Shown here piece by piece: positions 18,223-26,530 of a stretch of 64,000 nucleotides of DNA. The notes under the pieces were generated by a model. The model did not search any database. It was not told where the DNA came from and worked only from the letters and a program-made list of their open reading frames with translations. The position numbers were made by a program, and so were the translations under genes. Positions within the stretch are counted from its first letter, which is position 1. Each line of letters begins with the position of its first letter. Source of the stretch: an uncultured Bacteroides sp. (lineage in GTDB: Bacteria > Bacteroidota > Bacteroidia > Bacteroidales > Bacteroidaceae). The stretch covers positions 1-64,000 of the forward strand of contig CASGED010000015.1 of NCBI GenBank assembly GCA_949300425.1. Reading direction: 5' to 3'.

Positions 18223-19194
18223 CTACTCGTTCACCGCTCCGCAGTGCGGGCATACGCCTTTCTGCCGCAACAGGCCTCCGCAACGCCCGCAACGGTAACG
18301 AAGCTGGGCAAACGAACGCCGCACCCGGTAGATAAAGAATATGATAAAAGTCAACAGAAGCAGATAACCTATATAGAAACGGGTGGTCCAGATAAAGAAG
18401 AAATAGCAGACGATGCAGGCCGAAGCCAATCCTAACAGATAGGAAAAAGCCGACGCTACCGGCAACTGCCGGAACAAGACATCGACCACCGCCAAAAGTA
18501 CCACCACAATCAGCCACAAGCAGGTCAGGAATAAGGCCAAAACGAACGGCACTTTCAGGGGAGATAGCGTGGGATTGTAGTAATAATGTTGCCACGTTTC
18601 GGGCACAAAGACCTGCATGGACTCGTAAACTGTGGCGCTTATGGCCACCAACAAGCACAGCAGCAACGGATAAACGCTGTCGATTTCATTGAATGACATG
18701 ACTTGCCAACGTTTGAGATGGAACGCACGTACCAACCAAACAACCACACACAAGGCAAAGATGATGATAAAATAGGAAAGGTGCGTATCGCTAAAGAGAA
18801 AAATAGCCTCCGAGATGCTGTCGTCGGGAACAAAATCACGAATCAGGTCACATTCCTGAATCCAGCCCTGCACTTGTTCCGAATGGGCAAGTTTCACCCA
18901 CACGCTGTCCACGCTGTCAGCCGGATGTATCGCAAACTCAGCCACTACGACCCGGTCACCTTTATACACCCGGTTGTAACGACCCTTTACCGGCCAGGCT
19001 TCCAAGTCTACCGAATCGGCCCGCACCAGCAGATTGGCATTCCAGGTATAGTGACGTTCGTAGAGGTATTTCAGCGAATCGCGCGCATCTTTCGTCAACG
19101 ATTCATCAGCCAAGTCCGGCTGCGGATAGTGGCACGAAGAAAGGCTGAGCACAAAAGCCAACAACATATAGACAAACTCACCCCGCTTCATCAC
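18223..19194 (-). CDS. Lipoprotein-like membrane protein with C-terminal zinc ribbon
   Basis: A 323-aa protein of unknown function. It starts with a lipobox-type signal (LSLSSC, C21) followed by an extracytoplasmic domain of about 110 residues, then about five hydrophobic segments (about 135-295), and ends with a zinc ribbon CGRCGG...CPHCG (about 301-318). Its start overlaps the U32 gene by 17 nt, so it is translated from the same message and is probably coupled. It converges on the TonB receptor gene. No function is assigned. Confidence 0.7.
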   Translation of the reverse strand: MMKRGEFVYMLLAFVLSLSSCHYPQPDLADESLTKDARDSLKYLYERHYTWNANLLVRADSVDLEAWPVKGRYNRVYKGDRVVVAEFAIHPADSVDSVWVKLAHSEQVQGWIQECDLIRDFVPDDSISEAIFLFSDTHLSYFIIIFALCVVVWLVRAFHLKRWQVMSFNEIDSVYPLLLCLLVAISATVYESMQVFVPETWQHYYYNPTLSPLKVPFVLALFLTCLWLIVVVLLAVVDVLFRQLPVASAFSYLLGLASACIVCYFFFIWTTRFYIGYLLLLTFIIFFIYRVRRSFAQLRYRCGRCGGLLRQKGVCPHCGAVNE

Positions 19195-21019
19195 CGTACA
19201 CTTTCATCTGACAATGTTTGCAATCGAATTCCAAACGGAAACGACGTCCGTCGGAAGAGACCAAATAGTAAGGCTCCGGATAGGGAGAATGGCTTTTCTG
19301 ACGCACCGGACACCATCCCATGCTATAGCGCAGGCAATGACGGCAGAACATCAAGACAGCTCCCGGCACCGCCTGTTTCTCGTAGGCGGGAGCAATATCC
19401 CGCACACCATGGTCAATGTAAAAGTTACATGCCTCATCATTCATCACGTTACCCAAATAAGTAAGCGAGGAATCCGGATAGGGATGTCGGGTAGACCTCC
19501 ACACGGACAACTCTTGCCGATAGTTTATCCGCCTTAACCGCGTCAGACATTCTACCAGCAGCCTGCGCCATTCCGTCACTACCGATGCAGGCAGAAACCA
19601 ATCAGCGGTCAAATCTATCGTTGCCGGTGCCGTCGCTTCGTAAGGTGTATTGCCCAATTTGGCTAACTGTACACGCAAGTTTTCCACCTGAGGAGTACGT
19701 GCCGGTTCTTTGGCATAGGGGAAAGCCTTTGTCACCCTATTACCGTCTTCATCGGACAAGGTAAGCGAGAAGCCAAAGCCATTCTCCTCCAAATGCCAAT
19801 CCACCCCTATCTTCCGCACGGCAGAAGGACGCGCCAACAATCGATCGAACTCCTGGTCCTGATTACGGTAGAGGAGCGTGTGTGGCTTGACGCGCGGCAC
19901 GCTACCCGCCGGATATAACCTGTTGCCTTCTACCCGGTTCACCCGGAAGCCCTGCAAACGACCTTGCTCGTCCAGAAAACAGACACCATCGCCATTGTGA
20001 AAGGGCTTCACCCCCGACACGCTCAGCCAACCGTCCCGTTGTTCTTTCAAGGTGCCCATCTCTTCGCCCAACGACTTCGGTGAGTCCGGCGAACCGATGT
20101 CCTCCGTCCGTCCTTCCAGGAAATAATGGGTAAAACCCCGGTTGAAGCTCTTGTTCAATTGGGGACGGAAATGAAAACGAGAGATGCCCGACGAAGCTCG
20201 TACGTACTCCCTGCGCCGTGCAAAAATAGCGTCTAACTTCTGACGATAGGCCGCCGTGACATTCTTCACGTATCCTACATCCTTCAACCTTCCTTCAATC
20301 TTTAACGAAGTGGCGCCCGCATCCAGCAACTGTTCCAAGAGGTCGCCCTGATTCATATCCTTCAACGATAACAAGTGCTTGTCGCGCACAATCGTTTTAC
20401 CATCCGCATCTACCAACGAAAAGGGAAGTCGGCAGAACTGCGCGCACTCGCCCCGGTTGGCGCTACGTCCGAAACAGGCCTGGCTGACATAACATTGTCC
20501 GCTATAGCTGACGCATAACGCCCCATGCACAAAGACTTCCAACGGCACGTCGGGACAAGCCTGGTGGATGGAAGCTATCTCATCCAAGGATAATTCGCGC
20601 GCCAAGACTACCTGACGAAAGCCTGCTTCTGCCAGGAAGCGCACCTTCCCCACCGTGCGGTTATCCATCTGTGTGCTGGCATGCAAAGGGATAGGCGGGA
20701 TATTCAGGCGGGTAATGCCCATGTCCTGTACAATCAGGGCATCGACCCCTATCCGGTAAAGTTCCCCAATCATCCGCTCCGTCTCGACCAATTCCTCATC
20801 CCGCAATATCGTGTTTACGGTCACATAGACGCGTACGCAGTATAAATGAGCATACTCCGTCAACCGCCGGATGTCTTCCAGCGAGTTGGTTGCCGCCGCC
20901 CGTGCCCCAAACTTCGGTGCACCGATGTACACCGCATCCGCCCCGTGGTTCACGGCCTCTATGCCACACACCAGATTCTTGGCCGGAGCCAACAGTTCTA
21001 TCTTCCGAGGCTTTATCAT
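19178..21019 (-). CDS. U32 family protein, RlhA-like 23S rRNA hydroxylase candidate
   Basis: A 613-aa protein with the U32 signature [17 protein letters not shown] (about 172-188) and a cysteine group CYVSQACFG...GECAQFC expected to hold an iron-sulfur cluster, followed by a long C-terminal region matching the DUF3656 arrangement. Established knowledge: the U32 proteins of this length and architecture include E. coli RlhA, which hydroxylates C2501 of 23S rRNA using prephenate; the shorter TrhP/YegQ type acts on tRNA. The length favours the RlhA type. Despite the U32 name, peptidase activity is doubtful. It overlaps metA by 4 nt. Confidence 0.8.
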   Translation of the reverse strand: MIKPRKIELLAPAKNLVCGIEAVNHGADAVYIGAPKFGARAAATNSLEDIRRLTEYAHLYCVRVYVTVNTILRDEELVETERMIGELYRIGVDALIVQDMGITRLNIPPIPLHASTQMDNRTVGKVRFLAEAGFRQVVLARELSLDEIASIHQACPDVPLEVFVHGALCVSYSGQCYVSQACFGRSANRGECAQFCRLPFSLVDADGKTIVRDKHLLSLKDMNQGDLLEQLLDAGATSLKIEGRLKDVGYVKNVTAAYRQKLDAIFARRREYVRASSGISRFHFRPQLNKSFNRGFTHYFLEGRTEDIGSPDSPKSLGEEMGTLKEQRDGWLSVSGVKPFHNGDGVCFLDEQGRLQGFRVNRVEGNRLYPAGSVPRVKPHTLLYRNQDQEFDRLLARPSAVRKIGVDWHLEENGFGFSLTLSDEDGNRVTKAFPYAKEPARTPQVENLRVQLAKLGNTPYEATAPATIDLTADWFLPASVVTEWRRLLVECLTRLRRINYRQELSVWRSTRHPYPDSSLTYLGNVMNDEACNFYIDHGVRDIAPAYEKQAVPGAVLMFCRHCLRYSMGWCPVRQKSHSPYPEPYYLVSSDGRRFRLEFDCKHCQMKVYGDEAG

Positions 21020-21933
21020 GCTATCTCATTAATATTATAAGGTGTCTCCTGATAAACGAAATAGTTCAGCCAGTTGGAGAAAAGCAAGTTGGCGTGCGCC
21101 CTCCACCTGACACGAACTCCTTTGTCCGGGTCGTCATCAATATAATAGTTCTTGGGCATCTCGATGGGGAGTCCTTTACCCAAGTCACGCCTATATTCGC
21201 CATCCAGCGTCAAAGGCGAATATTCCGAATGCCCGGTCACGAAGAATTCACGTCCTCCCCGTGCCATGACCATATACACACCGGCCTCGTCCGACTCCGA
21301 CAACAAGGTCAGTTCGGGCACCTTCAAGATGTCTTCCCGGCGCACTTCCGTATGCCGGCTATGGGGGACGTAGAATTCATCGTCGAATCCGCGGAAGATG
21401 GGATGCAAAGGCTGCAATACCCGGTGTCGGAAAATGCCGAACATCTTCTTCTCTAACGGATATTTGGGCACTCCGTAGTGATAGTACAATCCCGCCTGAG
21501 CGGCCCAGCAGATATAAAGGGTAGAAGTCACATGTGTCCGTGCCCAAGTGAAGATCTCCGCAATCTCGTCCCAATAGCTCACTTCCTCAAAAGGCATCTG
21601 TTCTACCGGCGCCCCGGTGATAATCATGCCGTCGTACTTTTCAGTCTTCATCAGTTCAAAGTCCGTATAGAAAGCCTTCATGTGCTCGATGGGCGTATTC
21701 TTGGGCGTATGGCTCTTGATTTTCATGAACGAGATTTCCAACTGCAACGGGGTGTTGGAGAGCAGCCTCACGAGGTCAGTCTCGGTGGTAATCTTCAGAG
21801 GCATCAGGTTCAGCACCACAATCCGCAAGGGACGGATGTCCTGGCGGGTGGCGCGCGAGTTGTCTATGACAAATATGTTTTCTTTCTTCAGCAGCTCTAT
21901 GGCCGGCAATTTATCGGGTAAATTCAGTGGCAT
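21016..21933 (-). CDS. metAA: Homoserine O-acetyltransferase, MetA type
   Basis: A 305-aa glutamine-amidotransferase-fold acyltransferase that activates homoserine for methionine synthesis. The catalytic residues fall at the E. coli numbers: C142 ([11 protein letters not shown]), H235 and E237 (TGHSEYSP). Residue 111 is Glu (TGAPVEQM). Established knowledge: Glu at 111 is linked to acetyl-CoA use, as in the Bacillus cereus enzyme, while Gly gives succinyl-CoA use. So I call it an O-acetyltransferase although the family name is homoserine succinyltransferase. First gene of the minus operon metA - U32 - zinc-ribbon protein. Confidence 0.9.
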   Translation of the reverse strand: MPLNLPDKLPAIELLKKENIFVIDNSRATRQDIRPLRIVVLNLMPLKITTETDLVRLLSNTPLQLEISFMKIKSHTPKNTPIEHMKAFYTDFELMKTEKYDGMIITGAPVEQMPFEEVSYWDEIAEIFTWARTHVTSTLYICWAAQAGLYYHYGVPKYPLEKKMFGIFRHRVLQPLHPIFRGFDDEFYVPHSRHTEVRREDILKVPELTLLSESDEAGVYMVMARGGREFFVTGHSEYSPLTLDGEYRRDLGKGLPIEMPKNYYIDDDPDKGVRVRWRAHANLLFSNWLNYFVYQETPYNINEIA

Positions 21934-21970
21934 AATCGACTCTATCTAAACTAAGAATAATTTTATCCCA

Positions 21971-21978
21971 CAAAACTA
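21971..21978 (-). promoter_or_regulatory. -7 box of the metA operon
   Basis: On the minus strand this reads TAGTTTTG, a match to TAnnTTTG, 38 nt before the metA ATG. Confidence 0.5.
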
Positions 21979-22081
21979 CTACTTTTCTCCCAAATACCCG
22001 TGAATGCGGACAACTTTTTAAATGTTATAGGAGAAAGATACTCCTTATTGCAGATAACTATCGGGATAAACCGCCTGCGGC

Positions 22082-22147
22082 TTGCCGAAAGAAAAAGGCC
22101 GTCTCCCCGAGAGAAAGACATCGGCTTCTCGAAAGAAAGCCTCCGCC
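22082..22147. repeat. 22-bp tandem array, 3 copies (metA/argR gap)
   Basis: Units start at 22082, 22104 and 22126 and share CCGAAAGAAA / CCGAGAGAAA / TCGAAAGAAA followed by a G/C-rich tail. They lie in the 343-bp gap between divergent metA and argR. Apart from this array and the two promoters, nothing else is seen there. Confidence 0.7.
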
Positions 22148-22249
22148 CTTCTTGTGCAGGTTCTTCCCCTAACGTATACAACATGCAGAAAAACAGTATA
22201 AAAGACTAAAAAAAGCCGCATATATGCATACATTTTCAAAAATATTCCC

Positions 22250-22257
22250 TATTTTTG
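22250..22257 (+). promoter_or_regulatory. -7 box of the arg operon
   Basis: TATTTTTG matches TAnnTTTG, 20 nt before the argR ATG. A palindrome GCATATATGC at 22218-22227 lies just upstream and might be an operator for ArgR autoregulation, but it is not a clear ARG box. Confidence 0.5.
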
Positions 22258-22276
22258 CGCCCTATTAAGAATAAAT

Positions 22277-22756
22277 ATGCAGAAGATGAAGAAGAAAGCC
22301 AACCGGTTGGATGCCATCAAGATGATTATCTCGAGCAAGGAAATAGGCTCGCAGGAAGAGTTGCTCCAAGCCTTGAGCAAGGAGGGATTCGAGTTGACCC
22401 AGGCTACCCTGTCGCGCGACTTGAAGCAGCTCAAGGTGGCCAAGGCCGCCAATACGAACGGGAAGTACGTGTATGTGTTGCCCAACGACATCTTATATAA
22501 ACGCACGACCCACCAAAGCGCAGGCGAGATGATGAGGTCGACGGGCTTCGTGTCGCTGCAATTCTCGCGCAACATTGCCGTCATCCGCACCCGCCCGGGC
22601 TATGCCAGCAGCATCGCCTACGACATAGACAACCGCGAATGCAACCACATCCTGGGCACCATAGCCGGCGATGACACCATCATGCTGGTGTTGGCCGAAG
22701 GGGCCGCGCACGAGGACATCCGCGCTTTCTTGTCTGAGACCATACCGAATGTTTAA
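22277..22756 (+). CDS. argR: Arginine repressor ArgR
   Basis: A 159-aa arginine-sensing regulator. The N-terminal winged helix (about 8-70) contains ATLSRDLKQLKV, the recognition-helix signature. The C-terminal oligomerisation and arginine-binding domain contains ILGTIAGDDTIMLVLAEG, where the DD pair binds arginine. The length is typical (about 150-160). A second ATG three codons in (22286) is an equally possible start. It heads an operon with the GNAT gene and argG, -C and -D, so it probably controls its own operon. Confidence 0.95.
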   Translation: MQKMKKKANRLDAIKMIISSKEIGSQEELLQALSKEGFELTQATLSRDLKQLKVAKAANTNGKYVYVLPNDILYKRTTHQSAGEMMRSTGFVSLQFSRNIAVIRTRPGYASSIAYDIDNRECNHILGTIAGDDTIMLVLAEGAAHEDIRAFLSETIPNV

Positions 22757-22786
22757 ACCATAAAGATTGATATAGAATAAGTAGAA

Positions 22787-23344
22787 ATGGACGTAAAGGA
22801 AATAGAAGTCATGGTGGCAGACGCCTCCCATGAAGTTTATGTAGACACCATACTCGACACCATCCGCGAGGCCGCCAAGAAGCGCGGCACGGGCATCGCC
22901 GAGCGTACGCACGAATATGTAGCCACCAAGATGAAGGAAGGCAAAGCCATCATCGCCCTGCACGGCACGGAGTTTGCCGGATTCAGCTACATCGAGAGTT
23001 GGGGCAACAAGCAATACGTGGCCACGTCGGGCCTCATCGTACACCCCAAGTATCAAGGCATCGGACTGGCCAAGCGCATCAAGCAAGCCTCGTTCCGCCT
23101 GGCACGCCTGCGTTGGCCCTGGGCAAAGATATTCAGCCTTACCAGCGGGGCGGCGGTGATGAAGATGAACACCGAGTTGGGCTATGTGCCTGTCACCTTC
23201 AACGAATTGACGGACGACGACGCCTTCTGGAAGGGATGCGAGGGTTGCATCAACCACGACATTCTGGTGGCCAAAAACCGTAAGTTCTGCATCTGCACGG
23301 CGATGCTCTACGACCCGGCACTGCATGAGGAAGACAAGATATAA
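22787..23344 (+). CDS. GNAT acyltransferase, probable N-acylglutamate synthase
   Basis: A 185-aa GNAT-fold enzyme. The acyl-CoA-binding motif is clear in GLIVHPKYQGIGLAKRI (V-x-P-x-x-Q-G-x-G, about residues 83-99). It lies between argR and argG, and no argA or argJ is visible nearby, so it is the natural candidate for the first step of arginine synthesis, acylation of glutamate. Established knowledge: Bacteroides make arginine through N-succinylated intermediates, so the donor may be succinyl-CoA. A GNAT of this kind in B. thetaiotaomicron has been linked to this step by mutant fitness data. Another acyl-acceptor cannot be excluded. Confidence 0.75.
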   Translation: MDVKEIEVMVADASHEVYVDTILDTIREAAKKRGTGIAERTHEYVATKMKEGKAIIALHGTEFAGFSYIESWGNKQYVATSGLIVHPKYQGIGLAKRIKQASFRLARLRWPWAKIFSLTSGAAVMKMNTELGYVPVTFNELTDDDAFWKGCEGCINHDILVAKNRKFCICTAMLYDPALHEEDKI

Positions 23345-23356
23345 TACCTATATAAT

Positions 23357-24562
23357 ATGGAACAGAAAAAGAAAGTAGTAGTCGCCTTCAGCGGCGGGCT
23401 GGACACCTCGTTCACCGTGATGTATCTGGCCAAGGAGAAAGGATACGAAGTACATGCGGCTTGCGCCAACACAGGCGGATTCAGTGCCGAGCAACTCAAG
23501 ACCAACGAGGAGAACGCCTACAAGCTGGGCGCAACGAAGTATGTCACCCTCGACGTGACGCACGAGTATTACGAGAAGAGCCTGAAGTACATGGTCTATG
23601 GCAACGTGCTGCGCAACGGCACCTACCCCATCTCCGTCAGTTCCGAGCGCATCTTCCAGGCACTGGCCATCGCACGCTATGCCAACGAAATCGGCGCGGA
23701 CGCCATCGCCCACGGCTCGACAGGCGCGGGCAACGACCAGGTGCGTTTCGACATGACCTTCCTGGTGATGGCACCGGGCGTGGAGATTATCACGCTGACC
23801 CGCGACATGGCCCTGAGCCGTCAGGAGGAGATTGACTACCTGAACAAGCACGGCTTTGCCGCCGACTTCGCCAAGTTGAAGTATTCGTACAACGTAGGCA
23901 TCTGGGGCACGAGCATCTGCGGAGGCGAAATCCTCGACTCGGCACAAGGATTGCCGGAGACCGCCTACCTGAAGCACTGCACCAAGGAAGGTACCGAGCA
24001 ACTGCGCCTCACCTTCGAGCAGGGCGAACTGAAAGCCATCAACGGCGAACGCTACGACGACCCCATCAAGGCCATCCAGAAAGTAGAGGAGATTGGAGCG
24101 GCTTACGCCATTGGCCGTGACATGCACGTGGGCGACACCATCATCGGCATCAAGGGCCGTGTGGGCTTCGAGGCCGCCGCACCCATGCTGATTATCGGCG
24201 CTCACCGCTTCCTGGAGAAGTACACGCTGAGCAAATGGCAGCAGTATTGGAAGGACCAGGTGGCCAACTGGTATGGCATGTTCCTGCACGAGAGCGAATA
24301 CTTAGAGCCGGTGATGCGCGACATCGAGGCCATGCTCACCTCCAGCCAGCGCAACGTGAACGGCACCGCCATCCTGGAGCTTCGTCCCTACGGCTTCCAC
24401 ACCGTGGGCGTGGAAAGCGAGGATGACCTGGTGAAGAACAAGTTCGGCGAATACGGCGAAATGCAGAAGGGCTGGACAGCCGAGGACGCCAAGGGCTTCA
24501 TCAAGGTGCTCTCGACCCCGCTCCGCGCCTACTACGCCTGCCATAAGGACGAGATGGAATAA
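23357..24562 (+). CDS. argG: Argininosuccinate synthase
   Basis: A 401-aa ATP-dependent ligase that joins citrulline and aspartate. The PP-loop VAFSGGLDTSF is at residues 9-19. The citrulline/aspartate pocket residues lie in HGSTGAGNDQVRF. Length is normal. It starts 12 nt after the GNAT gene in the arg operon. The 225-nt gap after its stop holds the 22-bp tandem array and no terminator. Confidence 0.97.
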   Translation: MEQKKKVVVAFSGGLDTSFTVMYLAKEKGYEVHAACANTGGFSAEQLKTNEENAYKLGATKYVTLDVTHEYYEKSLKYMVYGNVLRNGTYPISVSSERIFQALAIARYANEIGADAIAHGSTGAGNDQVRFDMTFLVMAPGVEIITLTRDMALSRQEEIDYLNKHGFAADFAKLKYSYNVGIWGTSICGGEILDSAQGLPETAYLKHCTKEGTEQLRLTFEQGELKAINGERYDDPIKAIQKVEEIGAAYAIGRDMHVGDTIIGIKGRVGFEAAAPMLIIGAHRFLEKYTLSKWQQYWKDQVANWYGMFLHESEYLEPVMRDIEAMLTSSQRNVNGTAILELRPYGFHTVGVESEDDLVKNKFGEYGEMQKGWTAEDAKGFIKVLSTPLRAYYACHKDEME

Positions 24563-24653
24563 ACCACCGTTTGTAAAGGAAACAGAATGATACCCGAATC
24601 GCTCCCCACCCGCCCCAGAAGTATCTGTAGGCGGGTTTCGGGAGGAGCGGACA

Positions 24654-24750
24654 ATCATCCGGCTTTGTTGTAGGAATCATCCGGCTTTGTTCCTACAATA
24701 GTGTGGCTTTGTTCCCACAATCATCCGGCTTTGTTCTTACAATCATCCGT
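24654..24750. repeat. 22-bp tandem array, 4.5 copies (argG/pspC gap)
   Basis: Units start at 24654, 24676, 24698, 24720 and a partial one at 24742. The shared core is ATCATCCGGCTTTGTT followed by a variable CCTACA-like end. The third unit differs (ATAGTGTGGCTTTGTT). The array lies in the arg operon message 91 nt after argG. Confidence 0.9.
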
Positions 24751-24787
24751 GTGTAAATATTTATAAAATATAAACAACCTTCATTCC

Positions 24788-25000
24788 ATGGACGAACCCA
24801 AGAGACTCTACCGTCCCCGCACGGGACGCATGTTGTCCGGCGTATGTGCCGGGCTTGCCAATTATTTCGGGATGGACCCAACACTGGTGCGTGTGATTTA
24901 CGCCATCTTGAGCGTATGCACCGCCATCATCACCGGTGCCATCATCTACGTCATCCTGTTGCTTATCATCCCCGAAGAACCTAACAGATACCAACGATAA
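24788..25000 (+). CDS. Small PspC-domain membrane protein
   Basis: A 70-aa protein made of one PspC domain: the typical opening KRLYRPRTGRMLSGVCAGLA, then FGMDPTLVR and one strongly hydrophobic segment (about 36-62). PspC domains occur in phage-shock and envelope-stress systems, where they sit in the inner membrane; no PspA/B partner is in the window. It lies inside the arg operon, 3 nt before argC, so it is probably co-translated with argC. Why an envelope-stress domain sits here is unclear. Confidence 0.9.
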   Translation: MDEPKRLYRPRTGRMLSGVCAGLANYFGMDPTLVRVIYAILSVCTAIITGAIIYVILLLIIPEEPNRYQR

Positions 25001-25003
25001 TTT

Positions 25004-25972
25004 ATGATAAAGATAGGAATTATAGGCGGCGCGGGCTATACGGCCGGCGAACTCATCCGCCTGCTCATCAACCATCCGGAGGCGGAAATCGTCTTCATCA
25101 ACAGCGGCAGCAATGCGGGCAACCGTGTGACCGACGTGCACGAGGGACTGTATGGCGAGACGGACCTCCGCTTCACCGACCAACTCCCCTTGGACGAGAT
25201 AGACTGCCTCTTCTTCTGCACCGCCCATGGCGACACGCGCAAGTTTATGGACAGCCACAACCTGCCCGAAGGCTTGAAGGTGATAGACCTCTCCATGGAC
25301 TACCGCCTGAAGGCCGAGGGCAACGACTTCGTCTACGGCCTGCCCGAGTTGAACCGCCGCGCCACCTGCCAGGCGCAGCATGTGGCCAATCCCGGCTGCT
25401 TCGCCACCTGCATCCAGTTGGGACTGCTCCCCTTGGCCAAGCACTTGATGCTGAACGACGACATCACGGTGAACGCCATCACGGGCAGCACCGGTGCGGG
25501 CGTCAAACCGGGCGCGACCAGCCACTTCAGCTGGCGCGACAACAACCTGAGCGTCTACAAGGCGTTCGAGCATCAGCACGTGCCCGAAATCAAGCAATCC
25601 TTACAGCAGTTGCAAAACAGCTTCCACTCGGAGATAGACTTCATCCCCTACCGGGGCGCCTTTCCCCGCGGCATCTTTGCCACCATCGTGGTGAAGAACA
25701 AATGCAGCATCGAGGAACTGACGCGCATCTACGAAGAATATTATGCGGAAGACTCCTTCACGCACGTGGTGGACAAGAACATCGACCTGAAGCAGGTGGT
25801 GAACACCAACAAGTGCCTCCTCCATTTAGAGAAGCACGGCGACAAGCTGCTCATCATCTCCTGCATCGACAACCTGCTGAAAGGTGCCAGCGGCCAGGCC
25901 GTTCACAACATGAACCTGATGTTTAACTTAGAGGAGACGGTGGGGCTGCGGCTGAAGCCGTCGGCGTTCTAA
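25004..25972 (+). CDS. argC: N-acyl-gamma-glutamyl-phosphate reductase
   Basis: A 322-aa NADPH-dependent reductase making the N-acyl glutamate semialdehyde. The Rossmann GIIGGAGYTAGEL is at residues 5-17, and the catalytic cysteine is C132 in NPGCFATC. The Bacteroides arginine route probably uses succinylated intermediates, so the acyl group may be succinyl. The operon continuity to argD is broken by the inserted GIY-YIG cassette, which begins 25 nt after the stop. Confidence 0.96.
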   Translation: MIKIGIIGGAGYTAGELIRLLINHPEAEIVFINSGSNAGNRVTDVHEGLYGETDLRFTDQLPLDEIDCLFFCTAHGDTRKFMDSHNLPEGLKVIDLSMDYRLKAEGNDFVYGLPELNRRATCQAQHVANPGCFATCIQLGLLPLAKHLMLNDDITVNAITGSTGAGVKPGATSHFSWRDNNLSVYKAFEHQHVPEIKQSLQQLQNSFHSEIDFIPYRGAFPRGIFATIVVKNKCSIEELTRIYEEYYAEDSFTHVVDKNIDLKQVVNTNKCLLHLEKHGDKLLIISCIDNLLKGASGQAVHNMNLMFNLEETVGLRLKPSAF

Positions 25973-25996
25973 GGAGAAAAGCATTGACAGATTGAT

Positions 25997-26033
25997 GCTC
26001 TGTCATCCCGAGCGTAGTCGAGGGATCTCACGT
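25997..26033 (+). repeat. Left 37-bp REP-like end
   Basis: Contains GTCATCCCGAGCG and TCGAGGGATCTCACGT. It is the inverted partner of 26404-26440 with one mismatch (GTA against GAA in the centre) and ends 13 nt before the GIY-YIG ATG. Confidence 0.85.
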
Positions 26034-26046
26034 AAAAACGGATATT

Positions 26047-26331
26047 ATGTCTTATTGGGTATACATAATGACCAATGCCTACAGATATGTTCTATATACA
26101 GGTGTTACCAATAATTTGGCACGCCGTTATCAAGAGCATAGGAATGGACTATTAGAAGGCTTTACTAAAAAATATAATTGCCATTACTTGGTCTATTATG
26201 AAGAATATCAAATGATAGACGATGCAATTGCAAGAGAAAAGCAATTAAAGAATTGGTCAAGACAGAAAAAGTATGCTTTAATAAGACAAAAGAACCCGAA
26301 CATGGAAGACTTAGGAATTTACCTCCTATAA
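26047..26331 (+). CDS. GIY-YIG nuclease family protein
   Basis: A 94-aa single-domain GIY-YIG protein (UvrC-N/YhbQ-like). The core strands read YWVYIMTN and LYTGVTNNL, standing for the GIY and YIG motifs. The catalytic arginine follows in NLARRYQEH, and the metal-binding glutamate lies in DDAIAREKQLKNW. All catalytic positions seem intact. The gene is AT-rich and flanked by REP-like inverted repeats, which suggests recent arrival as a cassette. Known families of this size are of uncertain function; homing or element mobility is inferred from the layout, and DNA repair is an alternative. Confidence 0.9.
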   Translation: MSYWVYIMTNAYRYVLYTGVTNNLARRYQEHRNGLLEGFTKKYNCHYLVYYEEYQMIDDAIAREKQLKNWSRQKKYALIRQKNPNMEDLGIYLL

Positions 26332-26344
26332 AAGGCAAGCATCA

Positions 26345-26381
26345 TTCTGTCACCCTGAGCGTTAGTCGAAGGGTCTCACAT
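26345..26381 (+). repeat. Internal diverged REP-like copy
   Basis: Contains GTCACCCTGAGCG and GTCGAAGGGTCTCACAT in the same orientation as the left end, with several changes that largely keep the pairing bases (ACCCT / AGGGT). Confidence 0.75.
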
Positions 26382-26403
26382 AAAACAGGAATGAACAAGA
26401 CTT

Positions 26404-26440
26404 ACGTGAGATCCCTCGACTTCGCTCGGGATGACAGAGC
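26404..26440 (-). repeat. Right 37-bp REP-like end
   Basis: Contains ACGTGAGATCCCTCGA and CGCTCGGGATGACAGAGC, the reverse complement of the left end with one mismatch. Confidence 0.85.
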
Positions 26441-26494
26441 AGACGAATATTTATTTAATAAACAATAACCTTAGAATGAAGGAGAAGCACAACG

Positions 26495-26530
26495 AAATTC
26501 TTCATTCTTCATTCTTAATTCTTCATTCAT
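26495..26530. repeat. ATTCTTC microrepeat directly upstream of argD
   Basis: Four ATTCTTC/ATTCTTA units run up to the argD ATG and end in CATTCAT, so the usual Shine-Dalgarno position is occupied by pyrimidine-rich repeats. AGAATGAAGGAGAAG at 26473-26487 is partly complementary, so the two could pair and fold the ribosome landing site. Confidence 0.7.

Larger units (their letters stand above)
25997..26440. mobile_element. GIY-YIG nuclease cassette with 37-bp inverted repeat ends
   Basis: A 444-bp unit inserted between argC and argD. The left end (25997-26033) and right end (26404-26440) are 37-bp inverted repeats differing at one position. A further, more diverged copy in the same orientation as the left end lies at 26345-26381. 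Each end is itself an imperfect palindrome (ATCCCGA-N6-TCGAGGGAT), REP-like in size and form. The single gene inside is strikingly AT-rich against its GC-rich arg neighbours. No target-site duplication is evident. No transposase is encoded; the GIY-YIG protein is the only candidate mobility enzyme. Confidence 0.75.
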
